This document shows positions 37,634-50,060 of a stretch of DNA of 64,000 nt, piece by piece (positions within the stretch are counted from its first letter, which is position 1; the number at the start of each line of letters is the position of its first letter). Where the stretch lies: NCBI GenBank assembly GCA_033439265.1, contig JAVTVX010000001.1, forward strand, positions 17,378,608 to 17,442,607, given 5' to 3'. The DNA comes from Dillenia suffruticosa. Its lineage: Eukaryota > Streptophyta > Magnoliopsida > Dilleniales > Dilleniaceae. The notes beneath the pieces were generated by a model. The model was not told the origin of the DNA, searched no databases, and saw nothing but the letters and a program-made list of their open reading frames with translations. A program made the position numbers and the translations under genes.

Positions 37634-40260
37634 AGGCTTAACTATTTTGATATACAGGTGTATATCTCTATTTTTTCCATACTCTTAGTAAATTCTTTTT
37701 ATTTTATTTTAATTTATTATTATTATTATTATTGTTGTTATTGTTATTATTTATTTTCTTTTTTGAATCTTGGTGCTATGGAAATGCATGGAGTCGACGT
37801 TTGTGTTCTTATTGGCACAAGGTCGAACTATTTCTATGTGAGAGTTTCTTTCACTCAACAGTCAGATGGGCTGTTATCGTTACTTGAAGAGGAGCTATTA
37901 GTTGTCGCTCATCTTGGTGAGCAGTTGGTTAGAGATTCGTATATAGAGAGTATGATGTCATGGCAGGTGGGACAGTGCTGAGAGCAAATCTGATCCCACT
38001 GGATATGACAGATTTCGATGTCATCTTAGAGATAGGTTAATTGTATACTTATAGAGTTTTCTTAAACTGTTTTATCAGGAAAGATGATTTTTGGAGGCCT
38101 GAAGGGCCACCACTGACGTTTGCGAGTGAGAGCCGGGTGTTACCCCGTGGTATTGTATTAGTGAGGAAAGCCAGATGTATAATACGTCGAGGGTATATGA
38201 CAGATCTGACATATATGACCGATACCACCATACAGAATCCGAGACTTGATGAGATTCTGGTGGTACAGAAGTTTCCTGAAGTATTCCCGAGGAGCCACCC
38301 TAATTATCATTGATTCAGAAGTTCAATTTTGAGATTGATCTGGCTCTAGGGATTACTCTTATTTCTATTCCACCATATAGAATGGTACCATTTGAGCTGA
38401 GAGAGCTCAAGATTTAACTACAGAAATTGTTAAATAAATAATTCATCCATCCAAGCACCACATCTTAGGGTGCTTCGGTATTATTTATAAAGAAGAAATA
38501 TAGAACACTTAAACTTGTTATGAATTATTGGCAGTTGATTAAGGTCACTACCAAGGATTGATATTCATGTTTCCACATCGATGATTTGTTTGATCAGCTT
38601 CTCGGTGATAAGGTCTTTTCGAAGATAAATCTTCGATCGCGTTATACTCGGTTATGGGTTAGGGTCGAGGATCTGTAAAAAAAAATATATATATATACAT
38701 ATATATATATACACTTTGAGTCCTTGGTCATGCCATTTGGGCTAACCAATGCCCTAGCTGCATTTATGGACCGAATAGATCGGGTCTTTTATGAATTTTC
38801 TAGATCGATTTGTTATCGTTTCCACTGATGACATCCTAATCAGCATGCAGAGTGTTGAGGAGCATGCTTAGTGTCTTACTCTCAGACGACATAGAGAGTG
38901 CTTACCCCTCTTTATTGGTGGGACTCTGTACCTTAAGAGTCAGTGTGGTTAATGATGTGTGAGAAGCATCATTAGCCATATATGAGGACAGGCAGGCCTT
39001 GTTCAACCATGTCAGAGACTTCGGATTCCGAGAGAACGGATAGATAGTGTTTGGAGAATGGATTTGTATTTCAGTTGACATTTATTTCTGCAAGGCCATA
39101 CTTAAGGAGGCACACTCCTCAACTTAAGCATTCATCCGAGTCGTATCAAGATGTATTGGAGTATTCGGGATAGTTATTAGTGGCCTAATATGAAACGAGA
39201 AATTAAGGATTTTGTGGCAAGATGTTTAGCTCGCCAATAGGTAAAAGGCCGAGCACCAGCGTTTAGCTGGTACTTCACAGCTTTTTTTTTTTTCCCATTC
39301 TTGAGTGGGAGTGGGAGTATGTCACGATAGACTTCGTAGTAGAGTTGCAACGGACTTTGGCATAGTATGATGCCATTTGGGTGATAGCTAATTAATTTAC
39401 TCGATCTGTACATTTTCTCCTTAATCACAGCAAAAGCATGATGAGCCCAGAATGCAAGAGGCTTTGGGCACGCGGCCTAGTTTTGGTATAGCATATCACC
39501 CACAGACAGATGGTCAGTCGAAGAGGACCATTCAGACGCTCGAGAATTTACTTCGGGTTTGTGTTATGGATTTTTGGGGTAGTTGGGACAAGCATTTACC
39601 GCTGGTGGAGTTTGCGTATAATAATAGTTATCAGGCCAGTATCGGTATGCCACCCAATGAGGCACTTTACGGCAGGAAGTGTCGTACCCCGTTGTGCTGG
39701 AATAAGGTTGGTGAGCGACGACTCACCAATGTTGAGCTGGTAGAGGAGACGAAGGAGAAAGTGAAGATTATCAGTACGCGGATGAAAGTCGCTCAAAATA
39801 GACAGAAATCCTATGCAGATCGTAGGCGGCGACCTCTAGAGTTTACTGTGGGAGACATGGTATTCTTAAAGTTGTCTCTTTGAAAGGAGTCATTCGATTT
39901 GGACAGCGACGGAAGTTGAGCTCCAGGTATATTGGGCCCTTCCGTATCCTTGAGAGGGTCGGAAGTGTAGCATATAAATTAGAGCTACCAGCAGACCTAT
40001 CGCGCATTCACGATGTATTCCATGTCTTAGTACTTAGGAAATATCAAACAAATCCTTCACACATTTTAGAGGCTCCGCCAGTTGAGCTTCGAGAGGACTT
40101 GAGTTTACCTGTCCAGCCCGTGACTATTTTGGATCGATAGGTCAAAAAGCTACGGAGCAAAGAGGTTCCTCTTGTTAGAGTTTTGTGGAGGAGCGACCAG
40201 ATCGAGTAACAGACCTGGGAGCCTGAGGAAGCCATGAGGAGACAGCACCCCCAGTTGTTT
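37634..40260 (+). pseudogene. Element B pol remnant with chromodomain-like end
   Basis: Continuation of element B after the ACTAG duplication. A protease-like region near 37790-38320 has GTR in place of DTG. RT fragments ([14 protein letters not shown] near 38725) are interrupted by an AT repeat (38680-38712). Integrase pieces appear near 39180-39900, including YHPQTDGQSKRTIQTL, where the usual catalytic Glu is Lys. After RRRRPLEFTVGDMVFLK, the frame at 39880-40140 and a following segment (KEVPLVRVLWR, then TWEPEE) resemble the chromodomain-type C-terminus of plant chromoviruses. There are numerous stops and frameshifts. Confidence 0.88.
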
Positions 40261-40316
40261 GCTGCTTAGCCTCTTTTAGTTTCGAGGACGAAACTTGTTT
40301 TTATGGGGTTAGAAAA

Positions 40317-42700
40317 TGTAATATCCAAATAAAAAAAAAAAACAAAGAGGGAAAATTAAAATTAGGGCTTAAAGCCCTAATTTTCTCCTCTCTCTCTTTC
40401 TCCCTCTCTCTCTCTCTCCCTCCCTCACTCACTCCGTCTCTTCCTCTCCCGTTGCCGCCGCCAGCACCGCCGCTCGCCACCGCACCCAGCCGCCGCTACT
40501 CCTTCCTCCTCACACGAGCGCGCTAGCCGCAGCGCCTTCCTCCTCCGCCGAGCGCGATCCCAGCCACCACCCGGTCCCTCCGCCGCCAAGATCGCCGCGC
40601 GCCACCCACAGCCGCTGCAGCTCCTCCCTCCCGCAAGCGAGCCGCTGCAGCTACTCCCTGCACGAGCGCGACTGCGCTCTCCTTCGTGCGACTGGGTGCT
40701 CTCCCGAGCGCAAGCGTGTACAGCTCGAGTCCCGCGCGAGCCCAGCTCGAGCCCAGCCTGCGCGCGAGCAGCACGCGAGCCCAGTGCGAGCAGCGCATGA
40801 GCCCCGCGCGAGCAGCGCACGAGCCTAGCGCGAGTAGCAAGCGACCCCGTGCGCGCCTTTGCACGCTCCTACATGAGCGCCAGCGCGCCCTTGCACGCCT
40901 CTGCACGAGCCCCTGCGTGCCTCCAGCATGCCCCAGTACAAGCACAGCGCGCTCCAGCGCTCGATCCACTGCTCGAGCGCGCCTCAGCACGAGCGCGAGC
41001 GCTCGATCCAGCTCGCGAGCGCGAGCCCTAGCCACTTGGGCCCAGTCCTTCCCGCGGCCCACCAGACCCATCAGGTCCGCAGGCCCGCCAGCCCATCAGC
41101 CCGCCAGCTCGCGGCCCACGAGCCCGTGACGACCCATGACAGTCCGTGACCCTCTGCGAAGGTAAATGACTCAGTTTCGATTTCCGCACTAGGGTTTTGA
41201 AATTCTTTGGTAATTGGACTTAAATTGCTCACAATTGTTTCAAATTTGGAAACATTTAGGTTTTAGACCAAACCGACAGGCGAACGAAAACTAGATCCGA
41301 GATCCGAGGAATCCTAGGTGAGAGAAAGGAAATCTCTTTAACCCTTGAGTAAATTTTGTCAAATAAGGTAATTTTGGTTGGAAAGAAAAATTGAAGATTC
41401 ATAACTAGACCCTTATTTGATATCGAACCGTGGTGATTTGATTAGGTTGGCTATTTTGGTGATTCGATTGAGGGGAGCATTGCTTTACGTATTGTGGTTT
41501 TATTAGGGAGTGCGCTAACGTCCCCAAAACGGTGAGTGAGATTTATTTCAATACTTTTGTTTAATATGTAAACGCTGTTTTAAAATATTTGATAAATGAG
41601 CATAATTTGTAGTGTGCTTGAAATGTTTTAATTGGTTTTGAAATTGATTTTGGTGAACTGATGGAGTGTCCAAAAACAATGTTGAAATATAGAAAATCGT
41701 GCATCCACGTGTTGAAATGTATAATGTGTCATTTTATGCTATATGTTGCATTAGTTTATAAAACTGATTTTGGCACATTTTGATATGATATTGGTTTTGG
41801 CCTTGAGGGCTTTGATATGTATTGTTCCGTAGCTACGAAGGATACCGTGAGAGGTGCTTTGGTGGCGTCCGGATATGCTTAAGCCAGGGGTATCCCACGA
41901 GTTGTCGTGATTTGATTATCGACACGGTACTAGCCAGATTGAACCCGAAAGGGGGAGGATTTGGATTTGGATTGGATATCCTCTCCATGTCTAGCACTTG
42001 GACGAGATTCGTCGCCAACGCCGGGGTAGAGAGCACTTTAAAGAAATTTGCATATAACACCCCCGGTGTGCCTGTCATAGGTCGCGGTAGATCTCTGTCA
42101 GGATATTTTCGGCTGGCAGCTCTGATTTTTAATGATGGTACTTTGGATACATATTTGACTTGAAAATGCGTGAATGATATATTGTTGAAATGAAAAATAT
42201 GATGATTTGAAATATGATTATATACTTATGTTTTAACACTTCAGTTTCACACTCCATATTTGACGATTGAATTGACCCACTCACTCACTGAGTATTCTTT
42301 CCCGAGTACTCACCCCTCATTTCCCTTTTGTTTCAGAGATAGTATTTGACAAGGAGCGTCGCTTTTAGGACGCTCAGTATCTTTGGGAGATCAGGCCTGG
42401 ACTTGAGGAGTCATTGTGTATTTCCGCTGTAAATTTGTATTGGTGATATATATGTATTTTGAGATCCATAGATGACCATTTTTATAATTCTGGGATGACT
42501 GTATAAATATGGACATTTAAATTGTGGAACTCTCATGTCACTGCATGACATTGTATTGAGGCATTTCTTTTTCGTTGCGTATGTATTTGGGAATGTGTCA
42601 TGTTTTAGAAGTGTCCTCTAGGATCGCTCGGTGCCTCTTCTAAATCACAGGAGGAGCGACTGGCGGCTGTCCATGCCTTTGGCGGGGGCATGGCAGTAGA
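40317..42700 (+). mobile_element. Element B 3' LTR, truncated
   Basis: It starts TGTAATATCC after the polypurine tract, with hairpin at 40361-40381, GC block to about 41155, CGTAGCTACG at about 41828 and TATAAATA at 42502-42509. Homology to the 5' LTR stops after GGGGGCATGGCAGTAGA at 42700, so roughly the last 250 bases and the flanking duplication are gone. Confidence 0.9.
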
Positions 42701-42970
42701 AATTTTGTCCCTTTAATTTTTTTTTTAATGAAATTTTGTCTTGAGAAAATTTTGAGAAAAAGTTTAAATTTTATTAATTTTTTTTTTAAGTTTTCATTTA
42801 TGGAACAATTAAAGACAACTAAATAACCCAAATCCTTTCTTTTTGACCCATCTGCATATGTTACTTTTGCTTTTATTTTCTTTTTCACCCGTCACCTCTC
42901 TCTTCTCCTGTCTCTCTCCTCTCTCTACCCACTTACCACGACCCATCTAAAATCCCTGTCTCTAACATAG

Positions 42971-43045
<75 letters not shown>

Positions 43046-43715
43046 ACCTCTGTCTTGCTTATTTCTTTTTGTATTTTAAATTCATTTATTAATTTTTTCT
43101 TTACCTGATAGATTTGTCAATTTTTTTTCCATTGCCATGAAATTTAATTTCAATATTTCTTCTCTGATCATAGGTTTCTTCCGTTGTTTCATTTTTAATT
43201 GATAGAATAATTGATTGATCGCTAAAATAATATGGCTATTTTTAGACTATCAATATCGAATTAACAAAAGTTTCTATTTACAAATGGATGTGTAGTTTAA
43301 TGAATTTAAGAGAAATTTGACGTCTAATTTTTTATTTTGGGTGCCAATATTTATTTATTTTAGTACCATTTTCTGTTATATTTGGATTGGAAGTATAAGG
43401 GTTTTTTTTTTTTTTTAATCCTCTCATATGATAAGATGACAACTTCATGACTTAGATTCTTAAAATTCACTTAATAGGGATTTCGTGATTTCTTTTTTGA
43501 AAGAAAATCATATCATAATGTAAAAGCATATAACTCAATTTGTTTAGATTTTTAAATTCAAATATATTTTAAAAAACAAACTTTTAATATATAATTGAAA
43601 ATGGTTTATTTTTATAGGCGTTAAATTTTTTTAATCTCCAACATTTAATTTGACTGAGGTATGCATTTTGTACTACGTTTTGTCTATCTGAAAATATCTT
43701 TTTGACTCCACCCCT
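42701..43715. mobile_element. Unclassified repeat remnant with a long CT microsatellite
   Basis: AT-rich sequence with a CT run of about 64 bases (about 42979-43042). It ends with TTTTTGACTCCACCCCT (to about 43715), very like the end of the insertion at 4595-4614. This suggests two copies of the same transposon end. No coding domain was seen. Confidence 0.4.
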
Positions 43716-43774
43716 AAAACCTCCGCTCCAAACCATGCATTGGTCTAGATGGCAGGAGGGGAGGGAAGAAAGAA

Positions 43775-43850
43775 CTTATTAGTGCATTAAGAGTTCCAGC
43801 CTTGAAATGGTGTTGTTGAGGTGGTTTTTTCTCACTAGCAACACGACCCA
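43775..43850 (-). pseudogene. CslG exon 3 fragment (5' piece of the split copy)
   Basis: The reverse strand encodes VASEKKPPQQHHFKAGTLNA, matching exon 3 of the intact genes (VAREKRPSQPHHFKAGAINT). The GT donor that should follow is degraded. Exons 1, 2 and the start of exon 3 are not recognisable upstream. With exons 4-6 at 17537-16722 on the same strand, this is best read as one gene split in intron 3. Confidence 0.8.
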
Positions 43851-44310
43851 ATTCGAATGAGAAGCAAACAAAGCTTGTTTTGCTACCAATGGAATGAAAA
43901 ACATAGCATTCGAGAAGCAGGGGAAGCTAAGAACACAGTAAGGGATGACAATTGTAATTGGAGAGATGGGTGAAGAAAATGATAGGAATTCAACAGAGAA
44001 GCAATAGAAAGACGAGAGAAGAAGAAAGAGAGTTAGATCAGAGAGAAAAAAATGGAGAGAAAGAGAAGTAGAGAGAGAGACAGAAATAGAAAGAGTGAGA
44101 GAGAGAGAGTCATAGCGAAACCTAATTCCTATCTTTCACTGAAATCATTCAAACTATTTGTATAATCTGGTGATCAGTTACTCAATTGTTACAATTCGAA
44201 CTAACTAATTAACTGTGGGCTTGTTGGAATTAGCTAATAAATTGGAATTTTCCGTCTACTAACTATTACAATATTCTCCCCCTTTAAAAGTTTTCTTGTC
44301 CTCAAGAATG
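43851..44310 (-). mobile_element. Possible LTR edge and polypurine tract of another gypsy element
   Basis: On the reverse strand, CTTGAGGACAAGAAAACTTT is followed by AAAGGGGGAGAATAT and then TGTAATAG (about 44270). This is the usual end of a gypsy internal region (PPT) followed by an LTR start. Downstream in that direction lie a TATAC-containing AT-rich stretch and a GA-rich tract (about 44030-44110). The other LTR end was not found. Confidence 0.4.
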
Positions 44311-45405
44311 AAAGCGGGAAATTGAGCGAAATTGAGTCTTAATGCCTCCTCTGTTCATTCTTCAAGACTTAGATTAATCCATCTGATTAACCATTGAATA
44401 ACAGTTTATTGTTCCTCAGAATTATCCGTCTCTTCAACACTGCTTTGGTTACACAGAACTTTGAATCATTCATAGAAATAAAAATCTTGATTATTTTTTA
44501 TTCGAATTATAATTATTTCAAATTATTCGTGTGAATTAATCATAGATTTGGTAATTTGGCACAATGAAAAAGTAATCCATCTTGATTGTCTTTGCTTTCT
44601 ACGAATAGACATAAGTTGTTGAATACATTGCAGACTTTATAATGGGACAGCATATGGACAAGGGAGTCTGAGATTTACTTTTTTTTTCTTTTTTTGTTTG
44701 GCAATTGCCTGTGGTCACTTGCCTCGTTAATTATGCATTTTCATTGTCCTCATCCATGTGCCGCAGGCTGACATGTATTTTTGAGGTCGCTACCGGATCT
44801 TCTGCACTCATCCTCAGCCTTCCGGCCACTAGTGCAATGCGGTAGAGGCAGAGAAAGAGTTGGCTTTAGGTTGAATTTTATCTATATTTTCGTTTATTTA
44901 TTATTATTTTTCACTTATTTAGTTGTCTAGATAATAAAACTCTAGCATGGTTTTCTTCTTTAGTTTCTTATTTTAGTAATGTTTTATCTTACTTTAAGAG
45001 AATTGACCCTTAAAATGAACCTGACAAATGTTCGAATTTAATTGATTAGAGTATGATTTAGAAAACCGGTCAATATTGCACCAAAATTATATAAAAAAAA
45101 AATGTTTTATTCTTGAATTTTGACCTTGCAGGTTTTTAAATTTAGATAATGTGCAATTGGTACTTTGTTTAAACAACCTTTGTTTCCAGCAATATTGCCT
45201 CTAAAATGATAACAGAAGTCTTAACTAAATTGCACAATGATTAATCGATACAAGATAGAGATGTCTTCATTTTGCAGCAACATTGCCCACGTTGAAACAA
45301 GAAAAATAATCCAGGTAAAAATGCCTTATTGCTGCAACATTGCCAATAAAATGCCAATCGAAAGAAGTCATTTCCTAAATTGTCTAGGACTCGCTAGAAC
45401 CCTTT
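44311..45405 (-). other. 3' flank of CslG copy 3
   Basis: No gene recognised. The parts at about 44870-44990 and 45130-45405 match the 3' flank of the plus-strand CslG gene in reverse, so this belongs to the inverted duplication. The segment at 44311-44860 is not recognised. Confidence 0.5.
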
Positions 45406-47870
45406 TTAATGCATCAAAATGAATCGTCCTAAAACTAAGAAAATAACGGAATACCATGAAGAAACTAGGACAACAGAAAGTGGAATCCGACCCTTGTCCT
45501 TCCTTACCAACATCCCTTCAATTATAGGATAACTCACGACCAATATGAAAACTGAAAGACAAAGATGTCCAAACATGTCCTCCCAATTTGCTGCAGCAAT
45601 CACTCTTGTAAGCCCACCAAGGAAGGAGATAACGTTCAAAATTGTGAAAGTAACTAATGGAACAAGGAACATGTTTGATGCCCTGAAATCGAAAAGACCT
45701 ATTTGGTATAGCTTAATTTGCTCACTGTCGAAACCTTTATCTGTCAGTACAAAATTAGTTTTTCTCATGCCAATTTTCTTCATAACAGCCTCCAAGAATC
45801 CATAAAGGTAACTAGTAACTGCCTTGAATATGATAACGCGTTCCTCATTTATCCATGTTTGAATTGATGCTCCAGATAAGAGGGCTTCAATCAAATCTCC
45901 GAGGAGCCATGATAAGAAAAGGGAGGCAAAGAGAATAAAAGAATGGCTTGATACCTGCAAGAAGAATGTCATGACAGATTAACATACCTGCAAGATGAAC
46001 TGCATATGCGCAAAATGTATGGCAATTTTTATGTACTATTTAAAGTAACTAATCAGTGCGGACCAACGAGTTAGCTACACAATTCATGAATTTTGAGAGC
46101 TGTCAAAGTTAAGGGAAAATGAAATGAATGCACAATTACCTTTGGATACAAAGAAATGCCATGGAATAGATACAACTGAGGGATGGTTGCAAGACACCAT
46201 AAGGACACACTGGGAAAGGGAAAAAGTGTTGAACATGCATAACCACAGGTCATAAGAATGGACATTCTTGGAGGTCCATAAACGAAAGGGCAAAACCTTG
46301 ACAATCCAAAATCCAACACACCGCAACTCCACCTGGTAAATTGAATTAATAAAATGTTTAAAGATATAGGACACCTGCCCAGAAATTGTGGTGTGGATGG
46401 ATTGCAATATGCAGAAGTCCATCCTTTGCAATGTAACATAAATCCCGTGAAACAGTCTTCCACCACAGAAGCATAGAAGAAACCAACCTGCTAGCTCACA
46501 AAAAAAAATAAATAAATAAATAAAGAAGTTTTAAAAATTAACATTTTGTTTAGCTCACATTTAGTCAACACTAGTTGGCTACTTGCCTCTTGACCCCATT
46601 TTGTGTTTTCCTCATAAGTAGATGAAGCCAAAAGTTGCATCTCTTCCTGCAATGCATTAGAAGAGTCCTCATCGGGGCTAGAACTGTGGTCATGGTCACG
46701 GTCCTGGAGTGAGTTGATGAACTTGTTTGAAGCTCCAAAATGATTTTTTAGTTCTGAGAGATTATTTTCTAAAATGGTTGAAGATGAAAAAAAGTCAATT
46801 TGGGACAAAACATAACATAATGAAAAATTCGATTTACAAGTTTTCGAGTTCTCAGTTGTTGGTTTCTTAGACATGGTAAAAGTAAATATATATATATATA
46901 TGTGTGTGTGTATACATATATATAATACTATTTATCAAAAGTAAGGGACTTTAGTTTGAACTCATTAGGAACTGCCATATAATCTCTTTGGAAAAATGTT
47001 CAAACATTTGTCATGTTCTAAACATACCTCGAAGCTTGGAATTCCCCAACAATGCCTTCCTTTTAATGTAACAACATGTCCCGCTCAACATTGGACCTTG
47101 AAGCCCATCTAGACCGGGAAAAAATAGCTAACAGCAAAGGTGACTCAGTTATATATTGAAATACACGTTAAGGAAAATTTTAAGAATTCCAAGGGGTAAA
47201 AATTATATGATTAATCATCCAACAAACGATGTTTAATTTATGGTTTTAATTCTAGTACCTTCCATGTAGTTCTCATGCTACCATCATAGATATCATATGG
47301 GCCGATGTTGCGGAACCTTTGAGGGTAGTTAACGAATGCTAAGGTTGGAGAGATTTTGGGATCAAGATGGAAACACATGGCCTGACGGGCCGAACCAGGC
47401 TCATTGCATTGCATGTCACAGTCCAACAATAATATGTAGGGGGAGTTGCTTTTCAATGCTGACACACGGAGCTGCATCCAAAAGAAAAACATTCTATCCA
47501 TGTAAACTCTTTCAAGTTTAAGTATGGGCAGTATTATACTTCAGAGCAAAAATGTTTAAATGGCATTTCATTAGATGAGGCAATTATAAGTATTGTATGA
47601 TTTTGTTTAGTAATAAAAAACAACAATTAAAAAAAAAAAGTTCAAACTAACTGCAAAGACAAAAGATTTACGTGGTTATATATCATGGTTCTGAATTTTG
47701 AGTTAGTTTGATATGAAATGTAATATTCCCTCCATAAATAACTAACTCAATACACTGCAGACTTAATGTGGCATTTAAGTTTTTATATTTAGAGAAAATT
47801 TGATTTCTATATTAAAAAACTAACTTTTAAGGCAGAGAGTTTATACTTTTCTGTATAGTGCCCGTGAGAA

Positions 47871-47923
<53 letters not shown>

Positions 47924-49268
47924 ACAAGGGCATTAATTGCTCCAGCCTTGAAATGATGCGGTTGAGAAGGTCTTTTCTGACGTGCAACATACATTAGAAG
48001 TGGCATCTTAACTTGGTCGACATCTGCTGAGTTATTTGTTAATTTATCGCCTATCACCTGCGAAAACAAATTCGACAGTTCAATAATTTCGGTGACCAAA
48101 TCCTATGAAGGAGAAAATTATTATAGGATTATCATACGTTTACAATTGTTTTTCTAGATCACTTTGTGATGAGTTTTACTTATCATATTTACAAATCCAT
48201 GCACGTCCAAAGTGGGTGGCCATGCTTAAAAAATCAAATTATTTTTATTCAGATGGATTATAAAGCCCTATAATTTGCAATAGATATTATTGTTCATAAT
48301 AATATGGCAAAAGTGATAATAGAAATAGATTTAAACCTTATGCTCGATATAACAATTACATTTTTTTTTTGGAAGTGATATAATATAACAACTAATTATT
48401 ACCTCAATTGCAGCAGGATGATCCAGAGGTGTTGTTGTGCTTGCTCCTTTTTCATAAATGTTGTATGCATTTACTCGTTCCTTGAACTCCTCGTACTTTC
48501 CCTGAGGTATAACAATTGATTAAAGTCAATGCTGAATCTGAGAGGGGGCAATTTAGACAATAGAGGACAAACACACTCCACAGCTAGAAATCTTTTTTTT
48601 ATTTTTTATTTAAAAAAAAAAAACTCTCAGGGAAAAATGATCACACGAAGTAAATGGGGGCATACCTTAATTTTCTTCATCTCCTCTATGAACTCATCAT
48701 CTCCAAACCCACTCTCCGATGCAGAAAAAAATAATTCAGGAGACCTAGTCTTAACAATCTTACTATATTTCTTGCAAAATGGCAACCATGACCTCGCAAA
48801 CGACCAAGCCTCTCTCATACCGTGCAGTGTTTTACTAGACCCTGCATCATCCGAAACATACACGTGTAGCTTCTCTGGAGGATAGTCCATCGCCATGGCT
48901 GATATTACCGTGGTCATGACGTCCACTGTGGGCTCCATGTTTGGATCTGCGGTAAATATGAACACGTCTATTCCTGGTAGCTTTTCATCCTTTGGTAGTC
49001 GCTCAGGGATGGGGGTTCGAGAGACCATTCGCCACCGAGCTAAGCGGTTAACGAGCCAAACGAGTATGAGGATAAATTCAGAAGCAAAGATTAGAAGGGA
49101 GGGTATTAAGGGTGGTTTATCATTGGTGAGTTGATCTGTTACAAAGAGGGAGGAAACTCTGAAGTATATTAAGGATAACATGCCAATGGAGCATCCTAAT
49201 GTATATAGTCTGTTGATGATTACTAAGGTTTTGGGGACATCGGTGCTGAAGAGTGGGAGAGAGTCCAT
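45406..49268 (-). CDS. CSLG: Cellulose synthase-like protein G (CslG-type GT2 glycosyltransferase), intact, 8 exons
   Basis: The exons, in coding order, are 49268-48666, 48501-48403, 48057-47926, 47471-47259, 47127-47028, 46768-46587, 46487-46140 and 45954-45406. They join in frame to 741 residues with the same phases as the plus-strand gene. The protein has two N-terminal membrane segments, SDD (139-141), DCD (295-297), VED (452-454), QFTRW (492-496) and a C-terminal multi-pass membrane domain with VRKDKGR, so catalysis looks possible. Intron 6 uses a GC donor; intron 3 holds a GA microsatellite (about 47877-47919) where the other gene has a CT run. A TATA box lies at 49332-49338. CslG proteins act in the ER/Golgi membrane system; some related CslG/CslM enzymes transfer glucuronate to triterpenoids. 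The substrate cannot be told from sequence. Confidence 0.93.
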
Positions 49269-50060
49269 CCTGTGTGTGCTTCTGAGAGAGACGGATGGAG
49301 ATACGTAAATATAGGACGCATCCAGAGTTCCTTTTATAGGTTAAGGGATAATTCTACCATTTGTGTTTTGTTAAGCATAGGGCTTAAGAATTTTTTTTCT
49401 TTTAATAATAAAGTTTTACGATGAATATTTCCATGGGCTTAGCCTCTTGGACGTCACATTGACCAATTATGTGTATCCAAATTTTCCTTTTCTTTTTGCA
49501 CCAAAAGATATATACACGCATAAAAATCAGATGCATCTTTATATCGTTCATGAATTGGAAAAAAATGATTTTTCTCTTTTTATTCATGCCAAAAGGATGG
49601 TACACGAAATTTTGGGGTAAATAAAAACAAAGTTCAAATCAAGATTTAAAATGTTAAGTTATTGTGAAAATTTATCTTATTTCCACAAAATCAAAAATAA
49701 AAATTATTTAAATTAAAAATTATTTCAAATAAAATAGAATATAATAAAGACAAGTCGGCCCAAATTGTGCTTTCACAAAAAAACATATAAAAAGCATAGC
49801 TCTTTGTAAATTGCAATTAATTGAATTTGGATTGAAAACATTAACATGTGAAAGAAAATTTCTAGGGCAACACGAGTATAGAGAAATATATAGAATTATT
49901 TTAAATTTTTATTTAATAGAGAGAGAGAAGTAAATATTCTATGTATCTAGTGTTCCTTATTCAGTTCATGGGATTTTTCTACTCTCCATATTCATATTTT
50001 CCCATGTTCATATTTAGAGGAATATAGCGACAATTGGATGTATTTAAAAGAAATTTTATA
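49269..50060 (-). promoter_or_regulatory. Promoter and 5' flank of CslG copy 3
   Basis: On the reverse strand, TATAAAA at 49338-49332 lies about 64 bases before the ATG and is followed by the conserved GATGCGTCCTATATTTAC leader. Homology to the upstream region of the other gene extends to a tract near 50040 (ACATCCAATTGTCGC), interrupted by AT-rich indels. Confidence 0.55.

Larger units (their letters stand above)
17701..42700 (+). mobile_element. Element B: Ty3/gypsy retrotransposon carrying three nested insertions
   Basis: The components in order are 5' LTR (17701-18765 plus 24489-26116), primer-binding site (26124-26136), decayed gag (about 26400-27500), site of element A, decayed pol and chromodomain-like end (37634-40260), polypurine tract (about 40293-40316) and a 3' LTR (40317-42700) lacking its last 250 or so bases. 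Because the 3' end is lost, no target duplication can be checked. It sits between CslG exon 4 (17537) and exon 3 (43775) remnants. Confidence 0.88.
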
